NCBI RefSeq assembly: GCF_039904985.1
Contig: NZ_CP157005.1
Coordinates: 2,790,001 to 2,854,000, forward strand
DNA: 64,000 nt
From: Methylomonas sp. AM2-LC
GTDB taxonomy: Bacteria > Pseudomonadota > Gammaproteobacteria > Methylococcales > Methylomonadaceae
Reading direction: 5' to 3'
Below, one piece after another: positions 1 to 9,091 of the stretch. The position numbers and the translations under genes are program-made. The notes beneath the pieces were generated by a model that worked only from the letters and a program-made list of their open reading frames with translations, did not search any database and was not told the origin of the DNA. The first letter of the stretch is position 1, and each line of letters opens with the position of its first letter.

Positions 1-85
1 TACCATGCATCTGGCGTTTCGCTATTGACGCCCTATGAGGCAATTGCTTTGAAAATTGAGGCTTATGTCCTTGGCTATCCTACCT
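1..85. repeat. Half copy of dispersed hairpin repeat (family R1)
   Basis: The window opens inside a dispersed intergenic repeat. The stretch with TACCATGCAT, CGCTATTGACGCC, CTATGAGGC and GGCTTATG recurs almost unchanged at 1101-1182. In shorter form it recurs at 29717-29770 and in more divergent copies at 32109, 34702, 43592, 51096 and 53216. I see no gene between this repeat and the HTH gene at 378; that 290-bp stretch looks like ordinary leader sequence. Confidence 0.7.
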
Positions 86-377
86 CGAATTTGTTTTATA
101 TCGTCCAATAAGGTTGTGATAAAAGTAAGATTGGTTTGCTTAAGGTTTTATGATAATGTCGAAATTATTAGGAGTAAGTCATGCCCTTAAACGGTTAGGG
201 ATGGAGACATTTAACCCGCTTGGGTATTAAATCAGTCTAAAAGTGCTAGTTGTCGCCAGATTGTCAGGTTTTTTGCGCAGTCTGTCTGCGGAGTGTCGTA
301 CCCTTGTCAGCTAAATGGCGTAACAGAAAAAGCAATTTATATTTTAGACTAATGCTTGGTGATAACAGGAGTTTCAA

Positions 378-851
378 ATGCTTATACAAAAACTGAGATT
401 AAAACACGGTTGGTCTCAACAACAATTGGCAGACTTAAGTGGCTTAAGTATCCGTACTATTCAAAGAATAGAGCGGGGGCAATCGGCAAGTGTTGAATCC
501 CTGAAATCACTGGCAGCGGTCTTTGAGATCGATTTTTCAAGCTTAAAAACGGAGTCTGGTATGGTCAGTAACTTAAATGATGGCATTAGCAGAGAAGAAA
601 TTCTTGCCTTGGAACATGTGCGTAAAGTTAAGCGATTTTATATTCATTTAATTCAATATTTTATTGTTATCGGTAGTCTAACGATATTGAACCTGCTGCA
701 AACACCACATCATATTTGGGTGCTGTGGCCTGCGTTAGGGTGGGGGCTGGGTTTAGTGTTCCATGCCTCGTCAATATATAATTTTCTGCCAATATTGGGT
801 GCTGAGTGGGAGCGAAAGCAAGTCGAAAAACGGTTAGGCCGTTCACTTTAG
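378..851 (+). CDS. XRE-type HTH protein with C-terminal 2TM domain
   Basis: 157-residue protein with an N-terminal helix-turn-helix of the Cro/C1 type (about residues 2-57; SQQQLADLSGLSIRTIQRIERG is the helix-turn-helix core). After a short linker comes a hydrophobic hairpin (about residues 92-135) of the kind called the 2TM domain. Such proteins are thought to be small membrane-tethered regulators; the target is not known here. An AGGAG ribosome binding site lies 7 bases before the ATG. It stands alone, with a hairpin just after the stop. The fold assignment is strong; the regulatory role is inferred from the family. Confidence 0.85.
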   Translation: MLIQKLRLKHGWSQQQLADLSGLSIRTIQRIERGQSASVESLKSLAAVFEIDFSSLKTESGMVSNLNDGISREEILALEHVRKVKRFYIHLIQYFIVIGSLTILNLLQTPHHIWVLWPALGWGLGLVFHASSIYNFLPILGAEWERKQVEKRLGRSL

Positions 852-868
852 CAGGTAAATGAATGATG

Positions 869-895
869 AGATGCGGTGCAGTATGAACCGCATCT
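869..895 (+). terminator. Hairpin after HTH-2TM gene
   Basis: A perfect 9-bp stem, AGATGCGGT pairing with ACCGCATCT around a 9-base loop, starts 18 bases after the stop of the preceding gene. It is followed only by a short TTT, so it is a weak rather than a classical intrinsic terminator. Confidence 0.5.
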
Positions 896-1715
896 TTCGT
901 AATTCTAACAATAGTCTTTATTGATATACTGTAACCATTCGATACCTAGAAGTTGGCGTGGTAAGGGTAAAAGGAGTAGAGTAAGGGACAGGACTATCAC
1001 CTACTAGAATATGCGGGATTGCCCAGCCGCAACTTTGAACTGACCCTGTTGATTTTTATAGCGATTCATGTGCTAAAAGTATTCGTAAACAAAAGATGCC
1101 TACCATGCATACGGCGCAATACGCTTCGCTATTGACGCCCTATGAGGCAACCGCTTTGATAATTGCGGCTTATGGCCTTGCTAACACCCTCCAACTTTTC
1201 AACAATCTTAAAGCGCCTTGGCTACAAACGACTTAATAATCAAATAGACAATACAAAACGTTTACGCTATTAGATACCCAGTAAGGGCGACTCCTATCGT
1301 TATAGGAATTTTGCATTATTAACTTGAGATAAATTAAAGTAGGTATTTTGCTAGTTGACAAGATCTGCTGCGTAAGTTTTTTTTAATTGGATATTAAATA
1401 ATAAGTTAATGTCCAATTAGTTAGCGTGTAGGTTTTAGATTGATTGATTATGCTTTTATTAGTAAACCACAAATTATGGATACAGGTTTCTATATAGCCA
1501 AATTGATTAGTTTTTAGAACAAACTTTGGGTATCGGCACACGTCTTAATATACTAAAACTAATTGACTTCGAACCCCGGATTCCATTGCATTGCATCCAG
1601 GCTACGATACAAAACGTCATTACTTAACACAGTAGTGTTGCATAAGATAGATTGCTATTTAGGCACTTGTTTAGATAATTAGCATTAATTTTACCAGTAC
1701 ACCACGCAGCTAAAT
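896..1715. other. Long intergenic stretch without a gene
   Basis: About 820 bases with no convincing reading frame on either strand. The only recognisable content is the R1 repeat copy at 1101-1182. A TTGACA near 1356 lacks a good -10 partner, so I do not call a promoter there. Confidence 0.6.
1101..1182. repeat. Half copy of dispersed hairpin repeat (family R1)
   Basis: Nearly the same as the sequence at 1-85: TACCATGCAT, then GCGCAATACGCTTCGCTATT, then GACGCCCTATGAGGCAA and GCGGCTTATGG. It carries the GCAATAC-GCTTCG-CTATT stem-loop core shared by the whole family. Confidence 0.75.
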
Positions 1716-2720
1716 TTAGCTTGGCAACATTGCCAATCTGGCTGTATAAGCTGTAAAAATTGAAACTATCATACCAATAGCAATCAGGCTATACAAAATG
1801 CGGGGTATCCAGATTGCCAGTTCTTCATCTTGCCTAGCAAGGGTTTCTGCGGTTTGCTGGGTGTAGTGCAACAAGCCATCGGCAAGCTTTCCGCTTTGTT
1901 CGCTGCTATTAATTATTTGTAATGCCAGTTTGTCTAACAACTGAACGGATGTTAACACGCTATAAGCACTATGACCTGCCTGTAAATATCGCGGGCTTAC
2001 TAGCCGGTTAAACTGGCTTTTCAGTACACTATTGCTTAGGGTGTTTACCGCTAACGGTAAAGCTTCCGCAAAAGGCAGGCCCGCTGCTAACATTAAACCC
2101 AGGTAAGTCAAAAAATCGTTGCTTTGTCGTTGGCTAATCCACTTTTTAATGGCGGGTATGCGTAACTGTAAGCGATGCCAGTCTGCTTCTATTTTTAGCT
2201 TGGCAATTATTTTTGCAAAATTTAACGTAGTGTATATGCTGATATAAAGCAGCAATAATGCGCCTAAAGTCTGTTTTAAATAATCGGATAGGCTAATGCT
2301 TTGCTTAAACAAATCGGTTATGGGTGCTAGAAAAATGCCGATTATCAGTACCAGTAGCGGCAACATTAAGCGTGATTTTAATTTTTTTAATTGTGAAGCT
2401 TTGCGGGTGTAATACTGGGCCAGATAATGATAAACACGCGCTAACTGGCCACTGTTTTCAGCGGCGTTAAGTATGGCGTAGTGGTTAGCTGTGAATAGTC
2501 CTATCTTATACCCGCTTGCAGCGAAAGAGGCACCCCTTTGTAGCGAATTTTGCAACTGCATATAATAGCCTTGCAGCGCTTTATCGGCTTTGAAAATCAG
2601 AGATATGCCTTGTTGTGTAGGTAGGCCGGCAGCCTCCAAGCGTGCCAGTTGCGTAAATAATAAAGCCAGTTGTTGGCTGTTAAGCCTCTGTTGGGTGACA
2701 GATGGCTTTTTTACCGACAT
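1716..2720 (-). CDS. Type II secretion/type IV pilus inner-membrane F-family protein
   Basis: 334 residues with the duplicated T2SF layout: a first cytoplasmic helical domain (about 15-115), a membrane segment (about 120-140), a second domain (about 200-300) and a C-terminal membrane segment (about 302-325). GspF/PilC proteins sit in the inner membrane and couple the assembly ATPase to pseudopilus or pilus growth. This protein is shorter than a standard GspF/PilC (about 400). No other type II or IV genes are adjacent; instead it follows epsI and xrtB with a 3-bp gap, so it is probably co-transcribed with the exosortase genes. Family assignment is firm; its partner machinery is unknown. Confidence 0.82.
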   Translation of the reverse strand: MSVKKPSVTQQRLNSQQLALLFTQLARLEAAGLPTQQGISLIFKADKALQGYYMQLQNSLQRGASFAASGYKIGLFTANHYAILNAAENSGQLARVYHYLAQYYTRKASQLKKLKSRLMLPLLVLIIGIFLAPITDLFKQSISLSDYLKQTLGALLLLYISIYTTLNFAKIIAKLKIEADWHRLQLRIPAIKKWISQRQSNDFLTYLGLMLAAGLPFAEALPLAVNTLSNSVLKSQFNRLVSPRYLQAGHSAYSVLTSVQLLDKLALQIINSSEQSGKLADGLLHYTQQTAETLARQDEELAIWIPRILYSLIAIGMIVSIFTAYTARLAMLPS

Positions 2721-2723
2721 TAT

Positions 2724-3389
2724 TTAGCGGCCTATTAATCGATCCGTGGTTGTATCAGGCAAGGCAGCGATTAAGTCCAAAATAAATTTCTGGTGTTTAA
2801 CATAAGAAATTTCATCAAGTTTGGGTGATGTGTTAGAAATACGGATTAAAAAACCATCGGCAATATAGCCAGAAAATAAATATTTTAATACCGTAAAGAA
2901 ACGTTCCACTCGTCCCGCGATAACACTATTACCAATGGTAAACCAATAGGTCACATGCTCGTTACGATCTTTGCGGGTGGCATACATCTGGGTAATGGGG
3001 ATATCTAAATCGTGTATTTGTAAATTTGAATGTAACAGTTCTTGAATGTTAAAGCCTTGGGCTTTGTAACATGTTTCCTGTTGATGCACTTTTAAATCAT
3101 GCGTTTGTTCACTGCCATAAGCAATAGTCAGTTGTATTTTTTCGCCTTGGCTATTAATGTAGGTACGATTCAATAGTTGGTCGTAATTAGACACACGACT
3201 GGTGGCGGTGTACTGGCTAAAATCTTTAGCATCGATTTTCCAGTCAGCAAACTGCAAGGGTATTGCGTCTTCCAGATTGAGGCTGGTCTTGCTATCTGCC
3301 AATTTTTGACCGGGTTGGATAAAATGCACCACTATAGGCATGCAAATCATCAGCAAGGCAAGTAAATAACTCTTATTAAAAGTGGTCAT
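2724..3389 (-). CDS. epsI: EpsI-family exosortase partner protein
   Basis: 221 residues with an N-terminal signal anchor (about 7-24) and an EpsI-type periplasmic domain. Recognisable features are a conserved tryptophan-containing segment near residue 50 (FADWK), a single conserved cysteine in QQETCYKAQGF (about residue 107), and VTYWFTIGN near 146. EpsI proteins are encoded beside, or fused to, exosortases and act with them in exopolysaccharide-linked protein sorting; the exact reaction is not established. It lies 9 bp after xrtB and 3 bp before the gspF-like gene, on the same strand. The call is sound from motif and context. Confidence 0.85.
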   Translation of the reverse strand: MTTFNKSYLLALLMICMPIVVHFIQPGQKLADSKTSLNLEDAIPLQFADWKIDAKDFSQYTATSRVSNYDQLLNRTYINSQGEKIQLTIAYGSEQTHDLKVHQQETCYKAQGFNIQELLHSNLQIHDLDIPITQMYATRKDRNEHVTYWFTIGNSVIAGRVERFFTVLKYLFSGYIADGFLIRISNTSPKLDEISYVKHQKFILDLIAALPDTTTDRLIGR

Positions 3390-3398
3390 GATGATTTT

Positions 3399-4256
3399 TT
3401 AGGCGTGACTGATTCGGTTGGCACGTCTATCGACGTATTTTTGGATAAGGCTATCGGCACTAATGGTTAATAATAGCGCCACACTAAACAACACGATGCC
3501 TGCAAAGCCATGCACAAAACCCTGGCCCACATCGGCACCGTAATAAAAAGTAACCAGTGTCAGAACTATCACACGCGTCACATTAGCTGTAAATGAGATG
3601 GGGATGATCAAAATGGCCATAAACAAGTTACGCAATTTGGAGTCGTGTTGCACCAAGTTTAAATAAAGCAGGCCCAAACCTTCCAGCGAAATAAGCGTAT
3701 GCATACCCGCACACACATCGGCCACTAATAACTGATAAGAGCCTATGTGCAATATGACTCCGGTACGGGCAATAGGAAAACCCAGGTTATAGAGTATATT
3801 TTCAGTGACATAAGACACTGCAATTTTCATGGGTTGGGTCATGGCATCAATGATAGAGCCGGGTATCGGTACCATAAAAATGATAAAAAACAGGGGAAAC
3901 CAAAGTACGCGTAGCCCGGCCGAACCTATCATTATCAGCGTGCAACCCATCATAATTAGTATCAGTGAACCTACTTCAAACAATGGGATATTCGGTAAGC
4001 GCCCCAGCACGTAAATAATCAAACCCAGCCCAAACACAAAGCCACCCCAAGCAATGACAGGCTTTGGGGTTAATTGTAATAAAGCGTCTTTAGCCCGATA
4101 GAGTAACCATAACTCAATTAAAAACACCAACGAGCCATAAGATTGTTCGTCAGTCATCCATAAGCTATTGGCTAAATCATAGATTGTGGGAGCGTACAGA
4201 GCCACAATACCAATAATGACAATAAGATAGTCTTTGTTTGGGGACGAGATAGGCAC
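3399..4256 (-). CDS. xrtB: Exosortase B (XrtB-type)
   Basis: 285-residue multi-spanning membrane protein with the exosortase catalytic residues in order: Cys182 in ADVCAG, Arg228 in NVTRV and His249 in FVHGFAG. Exosortases are membrane transpeptidases that process proteins carrying a C-terminal PEP-CTERM signal and hand them to surface polysaccharide. The immediately downstream separate EpsI gene fits the XrtB type. The start is a GTG at 4256. A candidate substrate with a PEP-CTERM-like tail is at 33787-34371. No polysaccharide synthesis genes are seen beside it, so the partner polymer lies outside this window. Confidence 0.88.
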   Translation of the reverse strand: MPISSPNKDYLIVIIGIVALYAPTIYDLANSLWMTDEQSYGSLVFLIELWLLYRAKDALLQLTPKPVIAWGGFVFGLGLIIYVLGRLPNIPLFEVGSLILIMMGCTLIMIGSAGLRVLWFPLFFIIFMVPIPGSIIDAMTQPMKIAVSYVTENILYNLGFPIARTGVILHIGSYQLLVADVCAGMHTLISLEGLGLLYLNLVQHDSKLRNLFMAILIIPISFTANVTRVIVLTLVTFYYGADVGQGFVHGFAGIVLFSVALLLTISADSLIQKYVDRRANRISHA

Positions 4257-4627
4257 GTATTAGTTACTCGACAATAAAATTGATGCAATTAAATTAAACG
4301 TAGCAGCTGTGCAAAAATGCAAGGCTGATCCACTGCTCTTTATAGTAACTGTTCTGTTATACACTAACAACTGTGTTTCTGTGAATTGGCGCGCAATACC
4401 ACAAATATAATTTTACCGTTTAGCACGCAAAAATACAGCGAGTATTTTGTAACAGTCTTGTAAAATTACTGTTTGCATTTTAACCATTTATCAGCTTGGC
4501 AACTGATTTAATATGTAAAACAAACAGCATTATAGACTAAAAATGCTAGGTATTAAGTTTGATGATTGGTACTATGAACTGTTTTTTTGCGGTTCGTCAG
4601 TTAACTCTGAGTTAGGTAGTATGCATT
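4257..4627. other. Divergent intergenic region between xrtB and Anbu gene
   Basis: 371 bases separating divergent genes, AT-rich. It should hold promoters in both directions, but I find no clear -35/-10 pair or operator. Confidence 0.4.
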
Positions 4628-5383
4628 ATGACTTATTGTATTGTTGTTTCAGTTGAAGAAGGTTTGGTTCTTACTGCGGATTCCAGAACCAATGCCGGTA
4701 TTGATAATGTTAGCATCCATAGAAAGATGCATGCTTTACCCACTAATCCTGATCGCACCATTATACTGTTGAGCGCTGGTAATCTGGCCACAACACAATC
4801 GGTTATCGATCGCCTGGATCGGGATATTAAAGAAAACGCCGAGATCAATTTAAATACCGTTAAATTTTTGTCCGAAGCAGCAGAATATTTGGGCGAGGTC
4901 AGTCTCAATAAACAATGTCGACACGCTAATGCAGGTCAAAATGGTTTCTATCCCGCAGCGACCTTTATTTTAGCCGGACAAATAGGAACGCATGCGCATG
5001 GTGCTTATCTTATCTATCCAGAAGGTAATTACATTACCACCTCTACACACACGCCTTATTTGCAAATAGGCGAAATCAAATATGGTAAACCTGTGTTAGA
5101 TCGGTTTTTAAAAGTGGATACGGGCTTGCACGAAGCAGGGCGTTGTTGTTTGATTTCTATGGATTCCACTATGCGCAGTAATGCTAGTGTCGGGCCACCT
5201 GTGGATTTATTGATCTATCAAAAAGACAGCTTTTTATTGAACGAGTATTACAGCTTTCAAGAAGACGATGAATATTTAATTCAATTGCGTCGCCTCTGGC
5301 ATGAAAAACTAAAGGCAGGTTTTCTTTCTTTGCCGAGTATTAATCAAAATGATAAGCGCTCATTACCACTTCACAAACGATAA
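4628..5383 (+). CDS. Anbu-type proteasome-like peptidase, copy 1
   Basis: 251 residues of the Ntn-hydrolase fold. The protein begins MTYC, so removal of Met1 exposes Thr2 as N-terminal nucleophile. ADSRTNAG (Asp18) and the lysine of HRKMH (Lys33) complete the proteasome-type active site. Anbu is a bacterial relative of HslV and the 20S beta subunit that forms an open ring; its substrate is unknown. An AGGTAG ribosome binding site precedes the ATG. A second Anbu with the same signature lies at 8185-8943, so the cluster carries two paralogues. This copy is separated from the ATP-grasp gene by 358 bp and probably has its own promoter. Confidence 0.9.
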   Translation: MTYCIVVSVEEGLVLTADSRTNAGIDNVSIHRKMHALPTNPDRTIILLSAGNLATTQSVIDRLDRDIKENAEINLNTVKFLSEAAEYLGEVSLNKQCRHANAGQNGFYPAATFILAGQIGTHAHGAYLIYPEGNYITTSTHTPYLQIGEIKYGKPVLDRFLKVDTGLHEAGRCCLISMDSTMRSNASVGPPVDLLIYQKDSFLLNEYYSFQEDDEYLIQLRRLWHEKLKAGFLSLPSINQNDKRSLPLHKR

Positions 5384-5741
5384 TTGCACTGAAATGGTGC
5401 GTACGCACCTGCTTGTAACCTTGTTTGGTGCATGAATTTATTAAGACGCAGTTTTTGCCTAATTGTGCTAAATGGCAAGCCAAGCTTGCTGGCATAAGCC
5501 TGTTTCTGCAGCTGTACATTCATGCGCTTCTAATTGCTAAAGAAAAAACCTTTTCTTTCAATCGCCTAATAAAAAAATACATTTTGTAATGTTTAACTGT
5601 TATGCTGGTTATCTGGCGATAAACAGCCGTTTTTGGCTAACGCTTGCATACAGCATTATTTTAATTAAACTATCTACTCGTGTTTCACTCCCGCCAGATT
5701 GGCCTTAGTTAGTTTGGCATATCTCTTGCTGTACTATAGAC
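5384..5741. other. Intergenic region between Anbu copy 1 and ATP-grasp gene
   Basis: No gene. A perfect 14-bp palindrome, GGTGCGTACGCACC, lies at 5396-5409, 13 bases after the Anbu stop, and could end that transcript or bind a protein. A sigma-54-like promoter lies at 5715-5730. The middle of the region shows nothing recognisable. Confidence 0.5.
5715..5730 (+). promoter_or_regulatory. Candidate sigma-54 promoter
   Basis: TGGCATATCTCTTGCT fits the -24/-12 consensus (TGGCAYRNNNNTTGCW) at every defined position. The predicted start of transcription is about 5741, one base before the ATG of the ATP-grasp gene, which would make the message nearly leaderless. No weaker in-frame start with a good ribosome binding site is obvious downstream. 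No sigma-54 activator gene is adjacent. The match is seen directly; function is inferred. Confidence 0.5.
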
Positions 5742-7169
5742 ATGAATACGAAACCTACCCCCAGCTTTTTTAACGAGATGCGTACTGACTCTGGTGTAGT
5801 ACGTGACATTTATCAACGTTATGCCCAATGGCAACAACATTTGCCGGAAGGGATACTCGAGCGCAAAAGCAGCGAAGCAGAACTGCTGTTCAGGCGTATG
5901 GGTATTACCTTTGCCGTATATGGTGAAGCCGATGGTGCGGAACGCTTGATTCCTTTTGATATTGTACCGCGTATCTTTGGTGCGGCCGAATGGCAGCGTC
6001 TGGAAACCGGTCTCAAACAGCGAGTGAAAGCCCTAAATGCCTTTCTGCACGATATCTATCACGATCAGGAAATTATTCGATCAGGTGTGATTAGTGCGCA
6101 TCAAGTACTGGATAATGTGTTGTTCTGCCAGAAAATGGTAGGCATCGATTTACCCAATCAGGTATATGCGCAGATTGCCGGCATCGATTTAGTGCGCGTT
6201 GCCGAGAACGAGTTCTTTGTTCTGGAAGATAATTTACGTACTCCCTCTGGAGTATCGTATATGCTGGAAAATCGCAAGGCCATGATGCGCTTGTTTCCAG
6301 AGTTATTTGCCAGCCATACTGTCGAACCCGTTGAGCATTATCCGCAAATGTTACTGGATACCCTGCGAGAATCGGCACCCCCCCATGTTTCTGATCCTGT
6401 GATTGTCGTTATGACACCGGGTTCTTATAACAGTGCTTATTTTGAACATGCTTTTCTGGCCAGTCAAATGGGTGTGGAACTGGTTGAAGGACAGGATCTT
6501 TTTGTGCATCAACAAAAAGTGTATATGCATACCACTGAAGGTCCGCAGCAAGTGCATGTTATTTATCGACGTGTGGATGATGACTTTTTGGATCCACTTG
6601 CTTTTAGACCTGACTCGACCCTAGGTGTGCGTGGCTTATTAGATGCTTATTGCAGTGGTAATGTTGCACTGGCAAATGGTATTGGTACCGGGGTGGCGGA
6701 TGATAAATCCACCTACTTGTATGTACCCGATATGATCAATTTCTATTTAGGCGAAAAACCGTTATTGAACAATGTGCCCACCTGGCGCTTGAGTGAAAGC
6801 GATGATCTCAAATATGTACTGGCTAATTTACCCGAACTGGTCGTTAAAGAAGTACAAGGCTCTGGTGGTTATGGCATGTTAGTTGGCCCGACCAGCTCCA
6901 AAGCCGAAATCGAAGCCTATCGACTCAGAATTTTGGCCGATCCTTGTAATTTTATAGCACAACCCACGCTGGCACTATCTGCCTGCCCAACACTGGTGGA
7001 ATCGGGTGTGGCTCCGCGTCATGTCGATTTACGCCCTTTTATTCTGTCGGGTAAGGAAGTGCGTCTGGTGCCAGGCGGTTTAACCCGCGTTGCCTTAAGC
7101 GAAGGCTCGCTGGTCGTTAACTCTTCACAGGGTGGCGGCACCAAAGATACTTGGGTACTGGAGGACTAA
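5742..7169 (+). CDS. Circularly permuted ATP-grasp protein
   Basis: 475 residues of the circularly permuted ATP-grasp family (DUF404/DUF407). Typical signatures include FFNEM near residue 10, VLEDNLRTPSGVSYMLENR near 160 and VVKEVQGSGGYGMLVGP near 365. Family members are found with an alpha-E protein, a transglutaminase-like protein and Anbu, and are proposed to form a peptide-bond or amide-forming system; the product has not been established. The start chosen has no strong ribosome binding site, which matters because the predicted sigma-54 start site is one base upstream. The alpha-E gene follows after 4 bp. Confidence 0.9.
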   Translation: MNTKPTPSFFNEMRTDSGVVRDIYQRYAQWQQHLPEGILERKSSEAELLFRRMGITFAVYGEADGAERLIPFDIVPRIFGAAEWQRLETGLKQRVKALNAFLHDIYHDQEIIRSGVISAHQVLDNVLFCQKMVGIDLPNQVYAQIAGIDLVRVAENEFFVLEDNLRTPSGVSYMLENRKAMMRLFPELFASHTVEPVEHYPQMLLDTLRESAPPHVSDPVIVVMTPGSYNSAYFEHAFLASQMGVELVEGQDLFVHQQKVYMHTTEGPQQVHVIYRRVDDDFLDPLAFRPDSTLGVRGLLDAYCSGNVALANGIGTGVADDKSTYLYVPDMINFYLGEKPLLNNVPTWRLSESDDLKYVLANLPELVVKEVQGSGGYGMLVGPTSSKAEIEAYRLRILADPCNFIAQPTLALSACPTLVESGVAPRHVDLRPFILSGKEVRLVPGGLTRVALSEGSLVVNSSQGGGTKDTWVLED

Positions 7170-7173
7170 TCAA

Positions 7174-8175
7174 ATGCTATCACGCACTGCTGATAATTTA
7201 TTTTGGATGGCACGTCATATAGAGCGTGCGGAAAATACGGCACGGGTATTGGATGTTGCTCACCGTACCTCTTTATTACCGCTGGACATAGAAGGAAGTG
7301 AGGCTTATCTGTGGTATGCGCCGCTTAATATTACCGGTTGCGCACATAGCTACGAAGCGCGTTACGGTTTGGCAAAAGCCGATACTGTCACGCATTTTCT
7401 GGCATTCGATCCGCTCAATCCGGCCAGTATTTATAATTGTTTACGCTTGGCGCGCGAGAATGCCCGCGCCGTTCGCGGCGCTATTACCTCAGAAATGTGG
7501 GAAGTAATCAATGCTACCTGGTTAGAGCTGGAAGGCTTGTCGCAAGCAAAAACGGATGAAAAAATTGCCGATTATTTTGACTGGGTAAAGATACGTTCCC
7601 ATCTGTTTCGCGGTGTTACCTTGGGTACTATCCTTAAAGATATTGCCCTCAGTTTTCTTAAGCTGGGTACTTTTTTAGAGCGTGCTGATAATACCGCCCG
7701 CATTTTGGATGTGAAATTTCATATTTTGTTACCCGGTGTACAGGATGTGGATAACACCGCAGACTTTTATCAATGGGGTTCCTTGTTAAAATCTGTCAGT
7801 GCCTTTGAAGCTTATCGTAAAATTTACTGTGATGTACTCACACCGTCTAGAGTCGCAGAGCTTTTAATTTTACGTGAAGATATGCCACGCTCCCTGCATG
7901 CCTGCATGAATGAAGTTGAAGCCGCCTTAATTGATATTAACGGTTCTTCAGGTAAGGAAGCGCGGCGTAGAGCAGGTGAAATTCATTCGGCCTTACATTT
8001 TGGGCGTATTGAAGATGTTTTTGATCAAGGTCTGCATGGATATTTGACCGATTTTATCAGTGATGCACAATTATTAGGTCAGGAAATTCGCGACTCTTAT
8101 TTATCGCGTCGTGATGATTTTATTACTTTACCAAAACGTAAAATGGTACAAAGTCAAAGTATTGTAACTGCCTAA
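7174..8175 (+). CDS. Alpha-E domain protein (DUF403)
   Basis: 333 residues, mostly alpha-helical, beginning MLSRTADNLFWMARHIERA, the usual start of alpha-E proteins. A later LGTFLERADNTARILDV (about residues 170-186) repeats the ERAENTARVLDV motif of the N terminus, as expected for this internally similar family. The longer frame upstream would overlap the ATP-grasp gene; the ATG at 7174 is preferred because GGAGG sits 8 bases before it. Alpha-E proteins always accompany the permuted ATP-grasp protein and are presumed to form a complex with it. The second Anbu gene follows 9 bp downstream. Confidence 0.9.
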   Translation: MLSRTADNLFWMARHIERAENTARVLDVAHRTSLLPLDIEGSEAYLWYAPLNITGCAHSYEARYGLAKADTVTHFLAFDPLNPASIYNCLRLARENARAVRGAITSEMWEVINATWLELEGLSQAKTDEKIADYFDWVKIRSHLFRGVTLGTILKDIALSFLKLGTFLERADNTARILDVKFHILLPGVQDVDNTADFYQWGSLLKSVSAFEAYRKIYCDVLTPSRVAELLILREDMPRSLHACMNEVEAALIDINGSSGKEARRRAGEIHSALHFGRIEDVFDQGLHGYLTDFISDAQLLGQEIRDSYLSRRDDFITLPKRKMVQSQSIVTA

Positions 8176-8184
8176 TAGAATTTT

Positions 8185-8943
8185 ATGACCTATTGTATTG
8201 CCCTGAAATTAAACGCAGGCATGGTTTTCGCGTCTGACTCTCGAACCAATGCTGGCGTTGACCAGATTTCCAGTTTTAAAAAAATGCGTACTTTTAATAA
8301 AATTGGAGATCGTTCTATCGTTATATTAAGTTCCGGTAATTTGTCCATTACGCAAAATGCCGTCAATTTGCTGGAACAACACGGCCGCCATGCAGACCGG
8401 CTTAATATCTGGAATGCAGAATCGATGTTCGATGTGGCACAGTTGCTGGGTGAATGTTTGCGCGAGGTGCGCGATCATGATGGTGTTTTTCTAAAGCAAA
8501 GCAATGTAGATGCGGGTGCTAATTTTTTAGTGGGCGGCCAAATCCAAGGTGAACGCATGCGTTTATTCTTAATCTACGCGGAAGGCAACTTTATTGAAGC
8601 CAGTGACAACACACCGTATTTTCAGATTGGTGAAACCAAATATGGCAAACCAATCATCGATAGGGTTATTCGTGCAGACACGGCACTGGCGGATGCTGTT
8701 AAATGTGTCATGGTGTCTTTTGATTCGACCATGCGCAGTAATTTATCCGTGGGTTTACCTATTGATCTGGCGTGTTATCAAAATCAATCCTTAAATTTAG
8801 ATTTTCAACAGCACATTACCGAGGACGATCCCTATTTTTCGCAAATCAGCCGCCGTTGGAGCGAAGGTTTGCGCGGAGTGTTTGCTTCATTACCTACGCC
8901 AGAATGGTTAGGAGATATTGATCATGTGCCGCCGCCACAGTAA
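8185..8943 (+). CDS. Anbu-type proteasome-like peptidase, copy 2
   Basis: 252 residues, again starting MTYC with Thr2 as presumed N-terminal nucleophile, SDSRTNAG (Asp18) and Lys33 in FKKMR. It is clearly paralogous to the gene at 4628: both share the QIGE-KYGKP segment and the DSTMRSN segment. This copy is the one embedded in the ATP-grasp/alpha-E operon, 9 bp after alpha-E, and is followed by a strong terminator. The two Anbu copies differ most at the C-terminal ends. Whether they make separate or mixed rings cannot be told from sequence. Confidence 0.9.
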   Translation: MTYCIALKLNAGMVFASDSRTNAGVDQISSFKKMRTFNKIGDRSIVILSSGNLSITQNAVNLLEQHGRHADRLNIWNAESMFDVAQLLGECLREVRDHDGVFLKQSNVDAGANFLVGGQIQGERMRLFLIYAEGNFIEASDNTPYFQIGETKYGKPIIDRVIRADTALADAVKCVMVSFDSTMRSNLSVGLPIDLACYQNQSLNLDFQQHITEDDPYFSQISRRWSEGLRGVFASLPTPEWLGDIDHVPPPQ

Positions 8944-8958
8944 CAAATAATTTTTATT

Positions 8959-8977
8959 AACCCGGAACGGGTTTTTT
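8959..8977 (+). terminator. Intrinsic terminator after Anbu copy 2
   Basis: AACCCG-GAA-CGGGTT hairpin followed directly by a run of T, 16 bases after the stop. It ends the ATP-grasp/alpha-E/Anbu transcript, so the transglutaminase gene at 9092 should have its own promoter. Confidence 0.8.
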
Positions 8978-9091
8978 ATCTGTTACTTTTACGATGCCTG
9001 ACCACATCTGCACTCTAATTCGTCAAAATAAGATTGGCAAACTAGTCGTTGCCCAGCGTTTAACCCTGCGAGAATTTATGGAAAGATTAAT

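Noticed and set aside
1350..1400. TTGACA promoter candidate in the long intergenic stretch
   Set aside because: No acceptable -10 element at a suitable distance and no gene downstream.
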